Shown: positions 21,867 through 29,914, counted from the first letter of the stretch. The stretch is 32,068 bases of DNA from Eubacterium sp. (GCA_022772725.1 JALEZT010000015.1:1-32068); one strand, 5' to 3'. Numbers and translations are program-made. Notes: generated by a model from the sequence alone, not told the origin.

Positions 21867-21894
21867 CGCCCGTGCAGAAAAATCTGCACGGGCG
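21867..21894. repeat. 12-bp perfect inverted repeat (stem-loop) inside the phage operon
   Basis: CGCCCGTGCAGA-AAAA-TCTGCACGGGCG; no T tract follows. Confidence 0.9.
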
Positions 21895-21932
21895 AGCAAT
21901 AACAACTAAGCGAAAGGAGCGGTTTTACGGAC

Positions 21933-22295
21933 ATTGTTATTAATAAAAGAAACGAGATAAAAGGCATTTTAAAGGCTTGCGGAAACACCGTTTATCTTGC
22001 AGACGGAGAATGGCGCTCAACGCCGTTTTTTGCCGTTATTGAGCAGAGATGGAAGAGAAACAAATCAAACTTTGAGGAAACTCAAACCGAAATCGGCTCC
22101 GTGAGTGCCGATTATTTCACATATATAGGCCCGTTTGACAGAGATATTGATGCGCTTTCCGAAAAGGGATATGTTATCTGCGACGGCAGAGAATACACAT
22201 TCAAAAAGAAGCAAAAGGTTTCGATAGGCGACAAGGTGCAGTTTTACTGGGCAGTATTAAGGCAGAAAACAGAGGGCGGCTATGATAATATTTAA
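21933..22295 (+). CDS. head-closure/head-tail adaptor-like protein with apparent non-canonical start
   Basis: Frame is open from stop TAA at 21900 through 22295: IVINKRNEIKGILKACGNTVYLADGEWRSTPFFAVIEQRWKRNKSNFEETQTEIGSVSADYFTYIGPFDRDIDALSEKGYVICDGREYTFKKKQKVSIGDKVQFYWAVLRQKTEGGYDNI. No ATG/GTG/TTG in frame before GTG 22101; ATT at 21933 or ACG at 21927 follow AGGAG. Track reports only 22101..22295. Confidence 0.6.
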   Translation: MVINKRNEIKGILKACGNTVYLADGEWRSTPFFAVIEQRWKRNKSNFEETQTEIGSVSADYFTYIGPFDRDIDALSEKGYVICDGREYTFKKKQKVSIGDKVQFYWAVLRQKTEGGYDNI

Positions 22296-22680
22296 AAATC
22301 TTATTGAAGAAACGGTTGAAGCAATTAAGGCAAATCCGTTTTTTGCAGATAAAAAAATAACGGTTTCATATCCTTATGTAAAAAAGCCGACCTTTCTTGA
22401 AAATCCCGTTATTGCCGTTGGGCTTTTCGATATGAATTTATATGCAGAGCATCTTGGAGAGGACGCTCCGGCAGGAACGGTTAAGGTTTTTTGCGATTGC
22501 TTTTTTCCTTATGAGTTCAACGCTTCGAGCAGACAGGAGGTTTTATCCGAGGTTTGCAAAAGTGTTATTCAGGCAGGCGCGCTTGCAGTTTATGCAGACG
22601 AGCCTGCTTCAAGCAAAGCAACCGCCTGCATTATCAGACGGCTTATTTTTACCTTTAAGGATGAAACCGATTTTAATTAG
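22282..22680 (+). CDS. phage neck / tail-terminator-like protein
   Basis: 132 aa; position after the adaptor, before the baseplate genes; ATG overlaps end of preceding frame. Confidence 0.45.
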   Translation: MIIFKNLIEETVEAIKANPFFADKKITVSYPYVKKPTFLENPVIAVGLFDMNLYAEHLGEDAPAGTVKVFCDCFFPYEFNASSRQEVLSEVCKSVIQAGALAVYADEPASSKATACIIRRLIFTFKDETDFN

Positions 22681-22691
22681 CGGAGGTCAGT

Positions 22692-22781
22692 ATGGAAAAC
22701 TATGAAGAAATAAGGGAGCTTTCCGAATATCTTATGCTTGATTCAAAGCGGTACGACTCCTCACAGCAGGAGGAGGAATAA
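22692..22781 (+). CDS. 29-aa acidic ORF at head/baseplate junction
   Basis: MENYEEIRELSEYLMLDSKRYDSSQQEEE*; CGGAGG RBS, stop overlaps next start (TAATG). Below ORF-track cutoff. Confidence 0.6.
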   Translation: MENYEEIRELSEYLMLDSKRYDSSQQEEE

Positions 22782-23296
22782 TGCAGCTTATAAAAATGAG
22801 ATATAAGGATTTTGAATTTGAAAAAAATCCTTATTCCGTTGAAATATCAAAATCAAAGAAAATAAGCAAGCGAACTGTTTTCGGCAAGGGCGAAAGCGTT
22901 TGCGAAACGGCACAAAACGCAGAAATCATTACCGTTAAGGGCAGGCTTTACGGAGAAGATGCAAACGAAAGAGCGCAATCGCTCAAACGGCTCCAAAGGC
23001 AATCGGGCTCAGGAATGCTGCTTTTGCCCGACGGCGACTGCATTTGCGCCTTTTTATGCTCGCTTCAACTGAAAAGCGAAGCAAGGGAGGGCTATATTGA
23101 ATACTCAATCGAGTTCACGGAGGACGCCTCAAAGCGAGGAACGCCGGAAATAAACTACGGCTTTACCTATGCGCTTGACGGCGAAAACGCCTTTGATATT
23201 GCAAAAAGGTGCAACACAACCGTTGAAAGCATTATGAAAAACAATGAAATTAAAACGCCGTTTGACATTAAAGCAGGCGAAAGGCTGGTGATTTGA
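22781..23296 (+). CDS. XkdP-like LysM-containing baseplate hub protein
   Basis: 171 aa; C-terminal LysM-like ALDGENAFDIAKRCNTTVESIMKNNEIKTPFDIKAGERLVI. Confidence 0.75.
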   Translation: MQLIKMRYKDFEFEKNPYSVEISKSKKISKRTVFGKGESVCETAQNAEIITVKGRLYGEDANERAQSLKRLQRQSGSGMLLLPDGDCICAFLCSLQLKSEAREGYIEYSIEFTEDASKRGTPEINYGFTYALDGENAFDIAKRCNTTVESIMKNNEIKTPFDIKAGERLVI

Positions 23297-24243
23297 TGAA
23301 ATTTCTATTCAAATGCCTTTCGGGGAAGGAATTTTCTCCCGAGCAAATAACATCATTTGAGCTTTCGGGCGAAACCTCTGCGGCGTGCTGGGGACTGCGA
23401 ATTAATTTTATTTGCGAGAAGGCACCCGAGGAAATCGTTGAGGTTAAAGCCTTTGCAGATGATAAAATGATTTTCAGCGGCTACTGCGATATGCAAAGAG
23501 CCACCTGCAATTCAAACGGCATTTCCGTTTTTGTTTATGCGCGAAGCTCCGCCTGCCTGCTTGTTGACAACGAAGCACTCCCCTGCGAATACTATATGCC
23601 AACCTCGCGCCAGCTTTGGATACAAAACGGCAGAGAATTCGGCTTTGAATACGGACTGCCGAATCTTACAGGCGAGGGCACATACAGAGTTTTAAAGGGA
23701 ACAAGCCGCTTCGGTGCGATAAATGATTTTGTTTGTGAAATCCACGGCAGAGGAATTTATGTTTCGCCCGACGGAATTATTAAGGCCTACGAAATGAGCA
23801 GAGATTTAAAATCGCTTCCCGAAAACGATATTATCAGCGCCTCGTTCACTTACAAAAGAAGCAGTGTTTTAAGCGCAATTGACTATAAAATTGATTCGGG
23901 CGAGAAATACAAATATCATCTTGAAAGCGTGATTGCGAAAGAAAACAATATAACGCGCAAAAAGCTGATTAATCTTTCCTCTCTTCCCTCTTGGCAGAGA
24001 AAGGCGCGCGCAAAGCGGCAGATACAAACCTCTTTGAAAAGCTACACGGCGGTTGAAATTTCACTTTCAGGTATTCACGCCTATTCGCTTTACGACAGAG
24101 TGTTTGCCGATTTGCCTTTGCTTGATGCCTGCGGAGAATATTTTGTTGATGAAATTGTTTACCGCGCAGGCGCAAACGGATTTTCAACCTCGCTTATTTT
24201 AAGGCAGGAGGCAAAGGAGGAATTTAACAATTATGTGGCTTAG
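23293..24243 (+). CDS. XkdQ / late control D-like baseplate hub protein
   Basis: 316 aa; SACLLVDNEALPCEYYMPTSRQLWIQNGREFGFEYG..., and hub-like position between LysM protein and spike. Confidence 0.75.
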   Translation: MMKFLFKCLSGKEFSPEQITSFELSGETSAACWGLRINFICEKAPEEIVEVKAFADDKMIFSGYCDMQRATCNSNGISVFVYARSSACLLVDNEALPCEYYMPTSRQLWIQNGREFGFEYGLPNLTGEGTYRVLKGTSRFGAINDFVCEIHGRGIYVSPDGIIKAYEMSRDLKSLPENDIISASFTYKRSSVLSAIDYKIDSGEKYKYHLESVIAKENNITRKKLINLSSLPSWQRKARAKRQIQTSLKSYTAVEISLSGIHAYSLYDRVFADLPLLDACGEYFVDEIVYRAGANGFSTSLILRQEAKEEFNNYVA

Positions 24244-24712
24244 CAAAAAGGGTGCTTCAAGAGAAATCTCTGCGGCAGAGGAGGGCACGCTGACAGTCAG
24301 CTCGCAGGGGTGCACAGAGGCAACGGGAACGCTTCAATCAAGAAGCGCAAAAGCATATTCTCCGTTTGGATATTCCTACTGCGCTCCTGCCGGAGAACGG
24401 GTTTTGATTATCAACGGCTCCTCGGGAGCGGCTTACGCGGGAGTTGAAATGGAAGACAATTCACTTTCCCCCGGAGAAATAAAAATATCCTCGCCGACAG
24501 GCTCGCAGATTTTTCTTAACGGAAACGGAGATATAAAAATGCTTTCTTCCTGCGGCTCCGATATTCAGCTTAACGGCAACGGCGAGATAAATATGTCCTC
24601 GCCGACGGGAGCATATATTAATATTAACGGCGACGGGGATATCATTATGAACGGCGTTACTATAATGCAAAACGGAGTTATTCTTAATGCAGACGGAGAT
24701 GTTATTTTTTAG
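24233..24712 (+). CDS. Mu gp45-like baseplate spike protein with repetitive C-terminus
   Basis: 159 aa; AYSPFGYSYCAPAGERVLIINGSSGAAYAGVEMEDNSLSPGEIKI resembles Mu gp45 family; followed by about 18-residue N-G-(N/D)-G-(D/E)-I repeats. Confidence 0.7.
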   Translation: MWLSKKGASREISAAEEGTLTVSSQGCTEATGTLQSRSAKAYSPFGYSYCAPAGERVLIINGSSGAAYAGVEMEDNSLSPGEIKISSPTGSQIFLNGNGDIKMLSSCGSDIQLNGNGEINMSSPTGAYININGDGDIIMNGVTIMQNGVILNADGDVIF

Positions 24713-24746
24713 TTTCAAAAAATAATTTACCGAAGGATTTGAAAAA

Positions 24747-25079
24747 ATGAATGAAATAATTAAAAACGGAGATTATGCTTTGGAAAACGGAGCCGTTCTT
24801 CAAGGCGAATACAGTGAAGCGGTGCTTCAAGACATAGCAAGGGCAATTAAAACACGGCTCGGCGAGTTTTATCCCGATAAGAATTACGGCTCGCGGCTTG
24901 ATGAAATCAACAGCGAGCCTGCGCTTCTTTATGCGCTTTGCTTTGCACGGTGCGCCGTTTACTGTATGGACGGAGTTTACATAACGAAGGTTGATGCCGT
25001 TCAGGGCGGCTTTAATTTTTCCGTTTCAATAAACAACGAGGAAAAGGAGGTGTTTGTTGAATTTGAGCATAACCTATAA
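24747..25079 (+). CDS. baseplate wedge protein (gp25 / Mu gp46 / DUF2634-like)
   Basis: 110 aa; VLQDIARAIKTRLGEFYPDKNYGSRLDEINSEP typical of the gp25-like family. Confidence 0.8.
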   Translation: MNEIIKNGDYALENGAVLQGEYSEAVLQDIARAIKTRLGEFYPDKNYGSRLDEINSEPALLYALCFARCAVYCMDGVYITKVDAVQGGFNFSVSINNEEKEVFVEFEHNL

Positions 25080-26130
25080 TGAAATTCTTGAAAAAATGAA
25101 GCTTGCCTTCTTTAACGAAAGTGGGCAAAGCATAAAAAATATGTCTGACCTTGAACTGCGGTTTAAAGCGGCGGCAACGGAAATATATTCTGCCTATGCA
25201 AACGCGGATTTTGTTTTAAGGCAGGCATTTGCGCAAACGGCAACGGGCGAATATCTTGATATGCACGCGCAGTTAAGAGGCATTGAAAGAAAGAAGAGCG
25301 CAAGGGCGCACGGCGCGTTAACCTTTTTCGTTTCCGAGCCTCTTGAAGAGCAGATAATTATTCCTGCGGGAACAATCTGCTCCAACGAAGGCAATCCGCA
25401 GATACAGTTTGAAACAGACGCACAGGCAACCCTGCCGGCAGGCGAATTATCCTGCACGGTTGCGGCAACGGCGGTTACACACGGAAGAGAATTTAATCTT
25501 TCGCAGGGCGAGGTTACGGTTATGGTTAATCCGCCCGAATACATTGAGGGCGTTATAAACGATACGGCATTTACGGGCGGCTGTGATGACGAGAGCGACT
25601 CCTCACTGCGCGAGCGCATTATATCGTCTTACAGTGTTACTTCAAACGCCGTAAACAAGAAATCAGCCGAGGAGCTTGTTATGACGCTTGACGAGGTTAG
25701 GGACTGCAACATTTCACTTGATGAAAGCTCAGCTCTTACCGTTTGCGTTAAAACGGCTGACGATAATGTTTCGCAGGAGCTTTGCGACGAAATAACAAAC
25801 CTTTTGGGCTTTGCGGCATTATGCGGAGTTGAGATAAACTCCGTGCCTGCTTCAAAGGTTGATTTTTCGATACGCGCGGCAGTTAAAATCAAACGCGGCT
25901 ACAACAGAGAAGCACTTGAAGCAGAGCTTCTTGAAAAAATCAGGGAGGCTTGCTCGCAGGAAAAAATCGGCAAAAGCATTAAAGCCTCCGAAATCACTCC
26001 TGCACTTTACGGCACGCAGGGAGCAGAGCTTATTGAGCTTGCTCTTTCGCCGGGCGCAGAGGGAGTTGCCGCCTGCGGCGCAAGGGAATATCTTGTTTTA
26101 ACAGACGCAAGGGTGGATTTTTATGAATAA
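25054..26130 (+). CDS. baseplate J protein (gpJ / Mu gp47 / XkdT-like)
   Basis: 358 aa; ATGEYLDMHAQLRGIERKKSARAHGALTFFVSEPLEEQIIIPAGTICSN, FTGGCDDESDSSLRERIISSY. Confidence 0.93.
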   Translation: MLNLSITYNEILEKMKLAFFNESGQSIKNMSDLELRFKAAATEIYSAYANADFVLRQAFAQTATGEYLDMHAQLRGIERKKSARAHGALTFFVSEPLEEQIIIPAGTICSNEGNPQIQFETDAQATLPAGELSCTVAATAVTHGREFNLSQGEVTVMVNPPEYIEGVINDTAFTGGCDDESDSSLRERIISSYSVTSNAVNKKSAEELVMTLDEVRDCNISLDESSALTVCVKTADDNVSQELCDEITNLLGFAALCGVEINSVPASKVDFSIRAAVKIKRGYNREALEAELLEKIREACSQEKIGKSIKASEITPALYGTQGAELIELALSPGAEGVAACGAREYLVLTDARVDFYE

Positions 26131-26677
26131 CAAAATCTTTTCAAGGCTTTGTGCGCTTATGGAAAAACTTGGCTTTTCCGCCGAGGACAAAGGAATAACG
26201 CGCGGAGAAATAGCAGGCTATGCCGAGGGAATTTCCTTTGCGGATGAAATGCTTTCTCAAACGCTGAATGAAATTTTTATTTCAACTATGAGCGGCTTCG
26301 GAATTGAACGCCTTTGCGATTTGCTTAACATTGAAAGAAAAGATGCAGACGAGGAAACAAGGCAGGCAATTCTAAAAAAAGCGGCTCAGGGCAGTCATCA
26401 AATTTCCGTTAGAGAATACAACGAAGCAATGGCGCAAATGGATTTTTACAGCGAAACGCAAACAGACGACGGAATAGCATATAAAATCTCGCCCGTTACA
26501 AAGGAAAACCTTGCGGCGCTCGGCGAATTTATTGAAAACTATTTCCCCGTTTACAGAAAAGCGGTTTATGACGGAAACGGTGCAGACTGGGATTTCTTGG
26601 AGTCGCTTAATTTTTACTGGTATGAAATTGATGCGTCGGGCTTTTCGTTTGATATATTTGAATCCATTGAGGCTTAA
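26123..26677 (+). CDS. YmfQ/XkdU-like baseplate protein (DUF2313, Mu gp48-like)
   Basis: 184 aa following gpJ; GFGIERLCDLLNIERKDADEETRQAILKKAAQ. Confidence 0.75.
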   Translation: MNNKIFSRLCALMEKLGFSAEDKGITRGEIAGYAEGISFADEMLSQTLNEIFISTMSGFGIERLCDLLNIERKDADEETRQAILKKAAQGSHQISVREYNEAMAQMDFYSETQTDDGIAYKISPVTKENLAALGEFIENYFPVYRKAVYDGNGADWDFLESLNFYWYEIDASGFSFDIFESIEA

Positions 26678-26745
26678 TGCTTTTCATTGGATAAAGCCGG
26701 CAGTCCGCTCCGGCTGAAACGGCGGACGGAAAGGTTAAGATTTTT

Positions 26746-27222
26746 ATGAGTTCAACAAACAAAACAACTTATTTGGGCTTGAACAGCTGGCTTGGCACCG
26801 ACAAGCCGCAGAGAGCCGATTTTAACACAGACAACGAGCTTATTGACACGGCTATCGGCGAGCATTTTGAAGATGAAACGCGCCATATTACAGGCGAGGA
26901 AAGAGACACCTGGAACTCTCCCTATTTTATCGGAACTTATTTCGGAAACGGAGAAACACCGCGCACAATAACAACAAAATGCCCGTTTGAGCCGTCAATT
27001 GTTATTGTTTTTGCAAACAGCTTTACGCCGACCGTTACGAGCTTTTCCGCTTCAACGGTTAGGCATTATTTCGGCTTTGCAACAAAAAGAGGCTCAACCA
27101 TGGATTTTTCCTTTGACAAGAAAAATCTTATTATCAAGAGCACAACAGACGGAACAAACGGAAACGAATATGTTATGCTCAATCAAATCGGAAAAACTTA
27201 TATTTACATTATGATAAGATAA
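26746..27222 (+). CDS. short tail-fibre-like protein
   Basis: 158 aa; N-terminal NKTTYLGLNSWLGTDKPQRADFNTDNELID attachment motif, HITGEERDTWN, C-terminal GTYFGNGETPRTITTKCPFEPSIVIVF. Confidence 0.75.
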   Translation: MSSTNKTTYLGLNSWLGTDKPQRADFNTDNELIDTAIGEHFEDETRHITGEERDTWNSPYFIGTYFGNGETPRTITTKCPFEPSIVIVFANSFTPTVTSFSASTVRHYFGFATKRGSTMDFSFDKKNLIIKSTTDGTNGNEYVMLNQIGKTYIYIMIR

Positions 27223-27238
27223 TCCGATATAATAAAAA

Positions 27239-27274
27239 ATGCTTCGGAGGCTTTGTGCTTCCGAAGCATTTTTG
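27239..27274. terminator. Bidirectional Rho-independent terminator
   Basis: ATGCTTCGGA...TCCGAAGCATTTTTG, preceded by AAAAAA; between convergent fibre and M28 genes. Confidence 0.85.
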
Positions 27275-27288
27275 TTTATGTAATTATA

Positions 27289-28599
27289 TTATTCGCAAAC
27301 GCCCTCACAGCCGTTTTTATCAAACATACAAAGGGCTTCAATCATAATGTTTATACCTGCTTCAATTGCATCCTCGCGAAGATTTTCGGGATTATCGAGG
27401 CGGGTGTGATAATATCTCGGCGGAGCCGGATCCATTGCGGCAAAGCCTGTTGCGGGGATACCTCTTTGAGTAAACGCCGCAGCGTCGCAGCCGCCGATAT
27501 AAATTGATTCGTATTTAACATCAAAGCCGCAGTTTGCGCAGGCGTCGTGCATAAGCTCCTTAACGCCCTTATGATGTTGAAGCGTGCCGGAGAGGTCTCT
27601 GTCGTAAACCGCCATTGTTTCAAGATCGCGGAAGGTATCCATGGCAACAACGATAGTTGGAGTTTTTTTCATTTCCTCCTCGTGAGCCTTTGCATAAGCC
27701 TTTGCGCCTCTTAAACCTGCTTCCTCAGAGCCCGAGCAAATCATAACAACCTCGGTGTTTTCAAAGCGAACCTTTGCCTCGTCAAGAGCCTTTATTGCCG
27801 CCATTCCAACATAACAGCCCGAAAGATTATCCGAAGCACCGGGAACTGATTTGGTCCAGCTTTGGAAGAAAAGGAATGCAAATTCAAACGGAATGAAAAC
27901 GCAGGAAACAACAAATAATGCTATAAAGAACCATCTTGCGCTTTCGATATTCACAGCGGCTGTGCCCTTGCCGACAATAATGCAAACAAGCGCAAAAACC
28001 GTTTGAACAACAAGGCCGACAACTGCGGGAATTTCAACAAAAAGCTTTGCCTGCAAGCCGCCGATTAAGTAATTAAGAGTCCATTCAAACTGCGAATCCG
28101 AATGGCCTATCATAATAAATCTTTTTTTGATTTCGCCTGTTGGCTTTCTTGAAGCAATCATATTGTGGGAGATTTGCTTTGGGAAAAGAAAATCATCAAA
28201 CTGCTTATACATAAGAAATTCAAAAACAAGCGGAACAAACGCCAAAACGCAAAGCACAAGCGCCGCAATGGGACTTGCAAACCAGTTTATGAAAACGCTT
28301 GCAATACCGCAGGCAACCGTGAACGGAATAAAGCCCATAAAGCCCTGACGGTGAATTTCAAATTCTTCAATATCAGTTTTTTCGCAATAGTTTTTCATAT
28401 CCTTTTGGAACCACTGCTGAGCGCGAAGCTCCTCGGGAGAGCCCGGCTTACGAGGGCCTATTCTTTTGCAAACCTTTGTTATGCCCTTCATTGCATATTC
28501 GGTTTGACGCTTAATGTCATAATCATTGCTGTATTCAAGTGCAACCTTCATATTCTTCGCCTTTCCGCACGCAAAAGCAATTGAGCCCTTGCCTGCCAT
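27289..28599 (-). CDS. M28 family zinc peptidase with internal TM segments
   Basis: 436 aa; FIMIGHSDSQFEW, GASDNLSGCYVGMAAIKAL, CSGSEEAGLRGAKAYAK, HTRLDNPENL; hydrophobic segments in the middle. Confidence 0.85.
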   Translation of the reverse strand: MAGKGSIAFACGKAKNMKVALEYSNDYDIKRQTEYAMKGITKVCKRIGPRKPGSPEELRAQQWFQKDMKNYCEKTDIEEFEIHRQGFMGFIPFTVACGIASVFINWFASPIAALVLCVLAFVPLVFEFLMYKQFDDFLFPKQISHNMIASRKPTGEIKKRFIMIGHSDSQFEWTLNYLIGGLQAKLFVEIPAVVGLVVQTVFALVCIIVGKGTAAVNIESARWFFIALFVVSCVFIPFEFAFLFFQSWTKSVPGASDNLSGCYVGMAAIKALDEAKVRFENTEVVMICSGSEEAGLRGAKAYAKAHEEEMKKTPTIVVAMDTFRDLETMAVYDRDLSGTLQHHKGVKELMHDACANCGFDVKYESIYIGGCDAAAFTQRGIPATGFAAMDPAPPRYYHTRLDNPENLREDAIEAGINIMIEALCMFDKNGCEGVCE

Positions 28600-28675
28600 A
28601 TATAATTATTATAATTTATTTTATCATAATATTACTGATTTTACAAGAATTGTATCTAAATTTTACAAAATGCAA

Positions 28676-29914
28676 TCAGTCTAAATGATGAATGAAAACG
28701 CCCGAAAGAAGCTTTGGCTCAAACCATGTTGATTTCGGTGGCATAATCAGCCCTGCATCTGCAATATCCATTAAATCCTTAACGGTTGTGGGGAACATTG
28801 AAAAAGCAAGCTTCATATCAGTTGCCGTGCGCCTTTCAAGCTCTTCAAGACCTCTTATTCCGCCGATAAAATCAATGCGCTCATCATTCTTTGGATTTTC
28901 AATTCCCAAAACGGGAGCAAGCAGATTATCCTGCAAAACGGAAACATCAAGCCTTTTAACCGGGTCGCCTTCATCAATAAATTCCTTTTTTGCTTCAAGG
29001 CGATACCACTGACTGCCGATAAGCATACCGAAGGTGTGCCTTTTATCCGGCTTAACCCTTTGAGCAGATTTTTCAACATTAAAGCATTTTGAAATTTCGC
29101 TGATAAATTCCTCTTCGCTTTTGCCGTTTAAATCCTTAACAACACGGTTATAATCCATAATTTCAAGGTCGCAATCGGGAAAAGCAACGGCAAGAAAGAA
29201 ATTGAATTCCTCGCTTCCGTTATAATTCGGATTTTGCTCACGCCTCATCTGACCTACTCTAACGGCGGATTCGCATCTGTGGTGCCCGTCTGCAATATAA
29301 AACGCGCCTGCTTCGGCAAAAAGCTCCGAAAGGCGGGAGATGATTTTTTCATCATCAACCACCCAAACAAGCTGCCTAACTCCGCCAGACACAAAATCAT
29401 AAACGCTTTCGCAATTCTTTGTATATTCCTCTGTTATTTTGCAGATTTCGTCATTTTTTCTGTAAGTTAAAAAGATGGGTCCCGTGTTTGCATTAGTTAT
29501 ATTAACATGATTAATACGGTCGCGTTCCTTCTTTTCAAGTGTTTTTTCGTGCTTTTTGATATTGCCGTTCATATAATCGTCTATTGAGGCACAGCCTGCA
29601 ATACCCGTTTGCGCTCTGCCGTTCATTATTTGGCGGTAAATATAAAAGCACGGCTTTGAATCCTGAACAAGTGCTCCGCTTTTTTCGAGTGCTTCAAGAT
29701 TTTCCTTTGCTTTTTGATAAATTTGCTCAGAGTACTGGTCTGTTCCGACGGGGAAATCAACCTCTGCCCTATCCGTGTGCATAAACGAAAGCGGCTTGCC
29801 CTTAACATATTCGCGAGCCTCCGCGCTGCTCATAACATCATACGGAAGCGCAGGTATATCCGCCTGATGCTCTTTACTTGGTCTGAATGCTTTAAATGCC
29901 CTGAAAACTGCCAT
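28676..29914 (-). CDS. DUF1015 family protein
   Basis: 412 aa; FRAFKAFRPSKEHQADIPALPYDVMSSAEAREY, IADGHHRCESA, VDDEKIISRLSELF characteristic of DUF1015. Confidence 0.92.
   Translation of the reverse strand: MAVFRAFKAFRPSKEHQADIPALPYDVMSSAEAREYVKGKPLSFMHTDRAEVDFPVGTDQYSEQIYQKAKENLEALEKSGALVQDSKPCFYIYRQIMNGRAQTGIAGCASIDDYMNGNIKKHEKTLEKKERDRINHVNITNANTGPIFLTYRKNDEICKITEEYTKNCESVYDFVSGGVRQLVWVVDDEKIISRLSELFAEAGAFYIADGHHRCESAVRVGQMRREQNPNYNGSEEFNFFLAVAFPDCDLEIMDYNRVVKDLNGKSEEEFISEISKCFNVEKSAQRVKPDKRHTFGMLIGSQWYRLEAKKEFIDEGDPVKRLDVSVLQDNLLAPVLGIENPKNDERIDFIGGIRGLEELERRTATDMKLAFSMFPTTVKDLMDIADAGLIMPPKSTWFEPKLLSGVFIHHLD

Noticed and set aside
16436-27222. Extracellular contractile injection system or R-type pyocin/tailocin
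   Set aside because: Tailocins and eCIS keep sheath and tube and lack capsid and terminase genes; this locus is the reverse.
16285-27280. att-site direct repeats flanking the phage cluster
   Set aside because: No matching direct repeat seen between the left and right boundaries; the terminators at each end differ in sequence.
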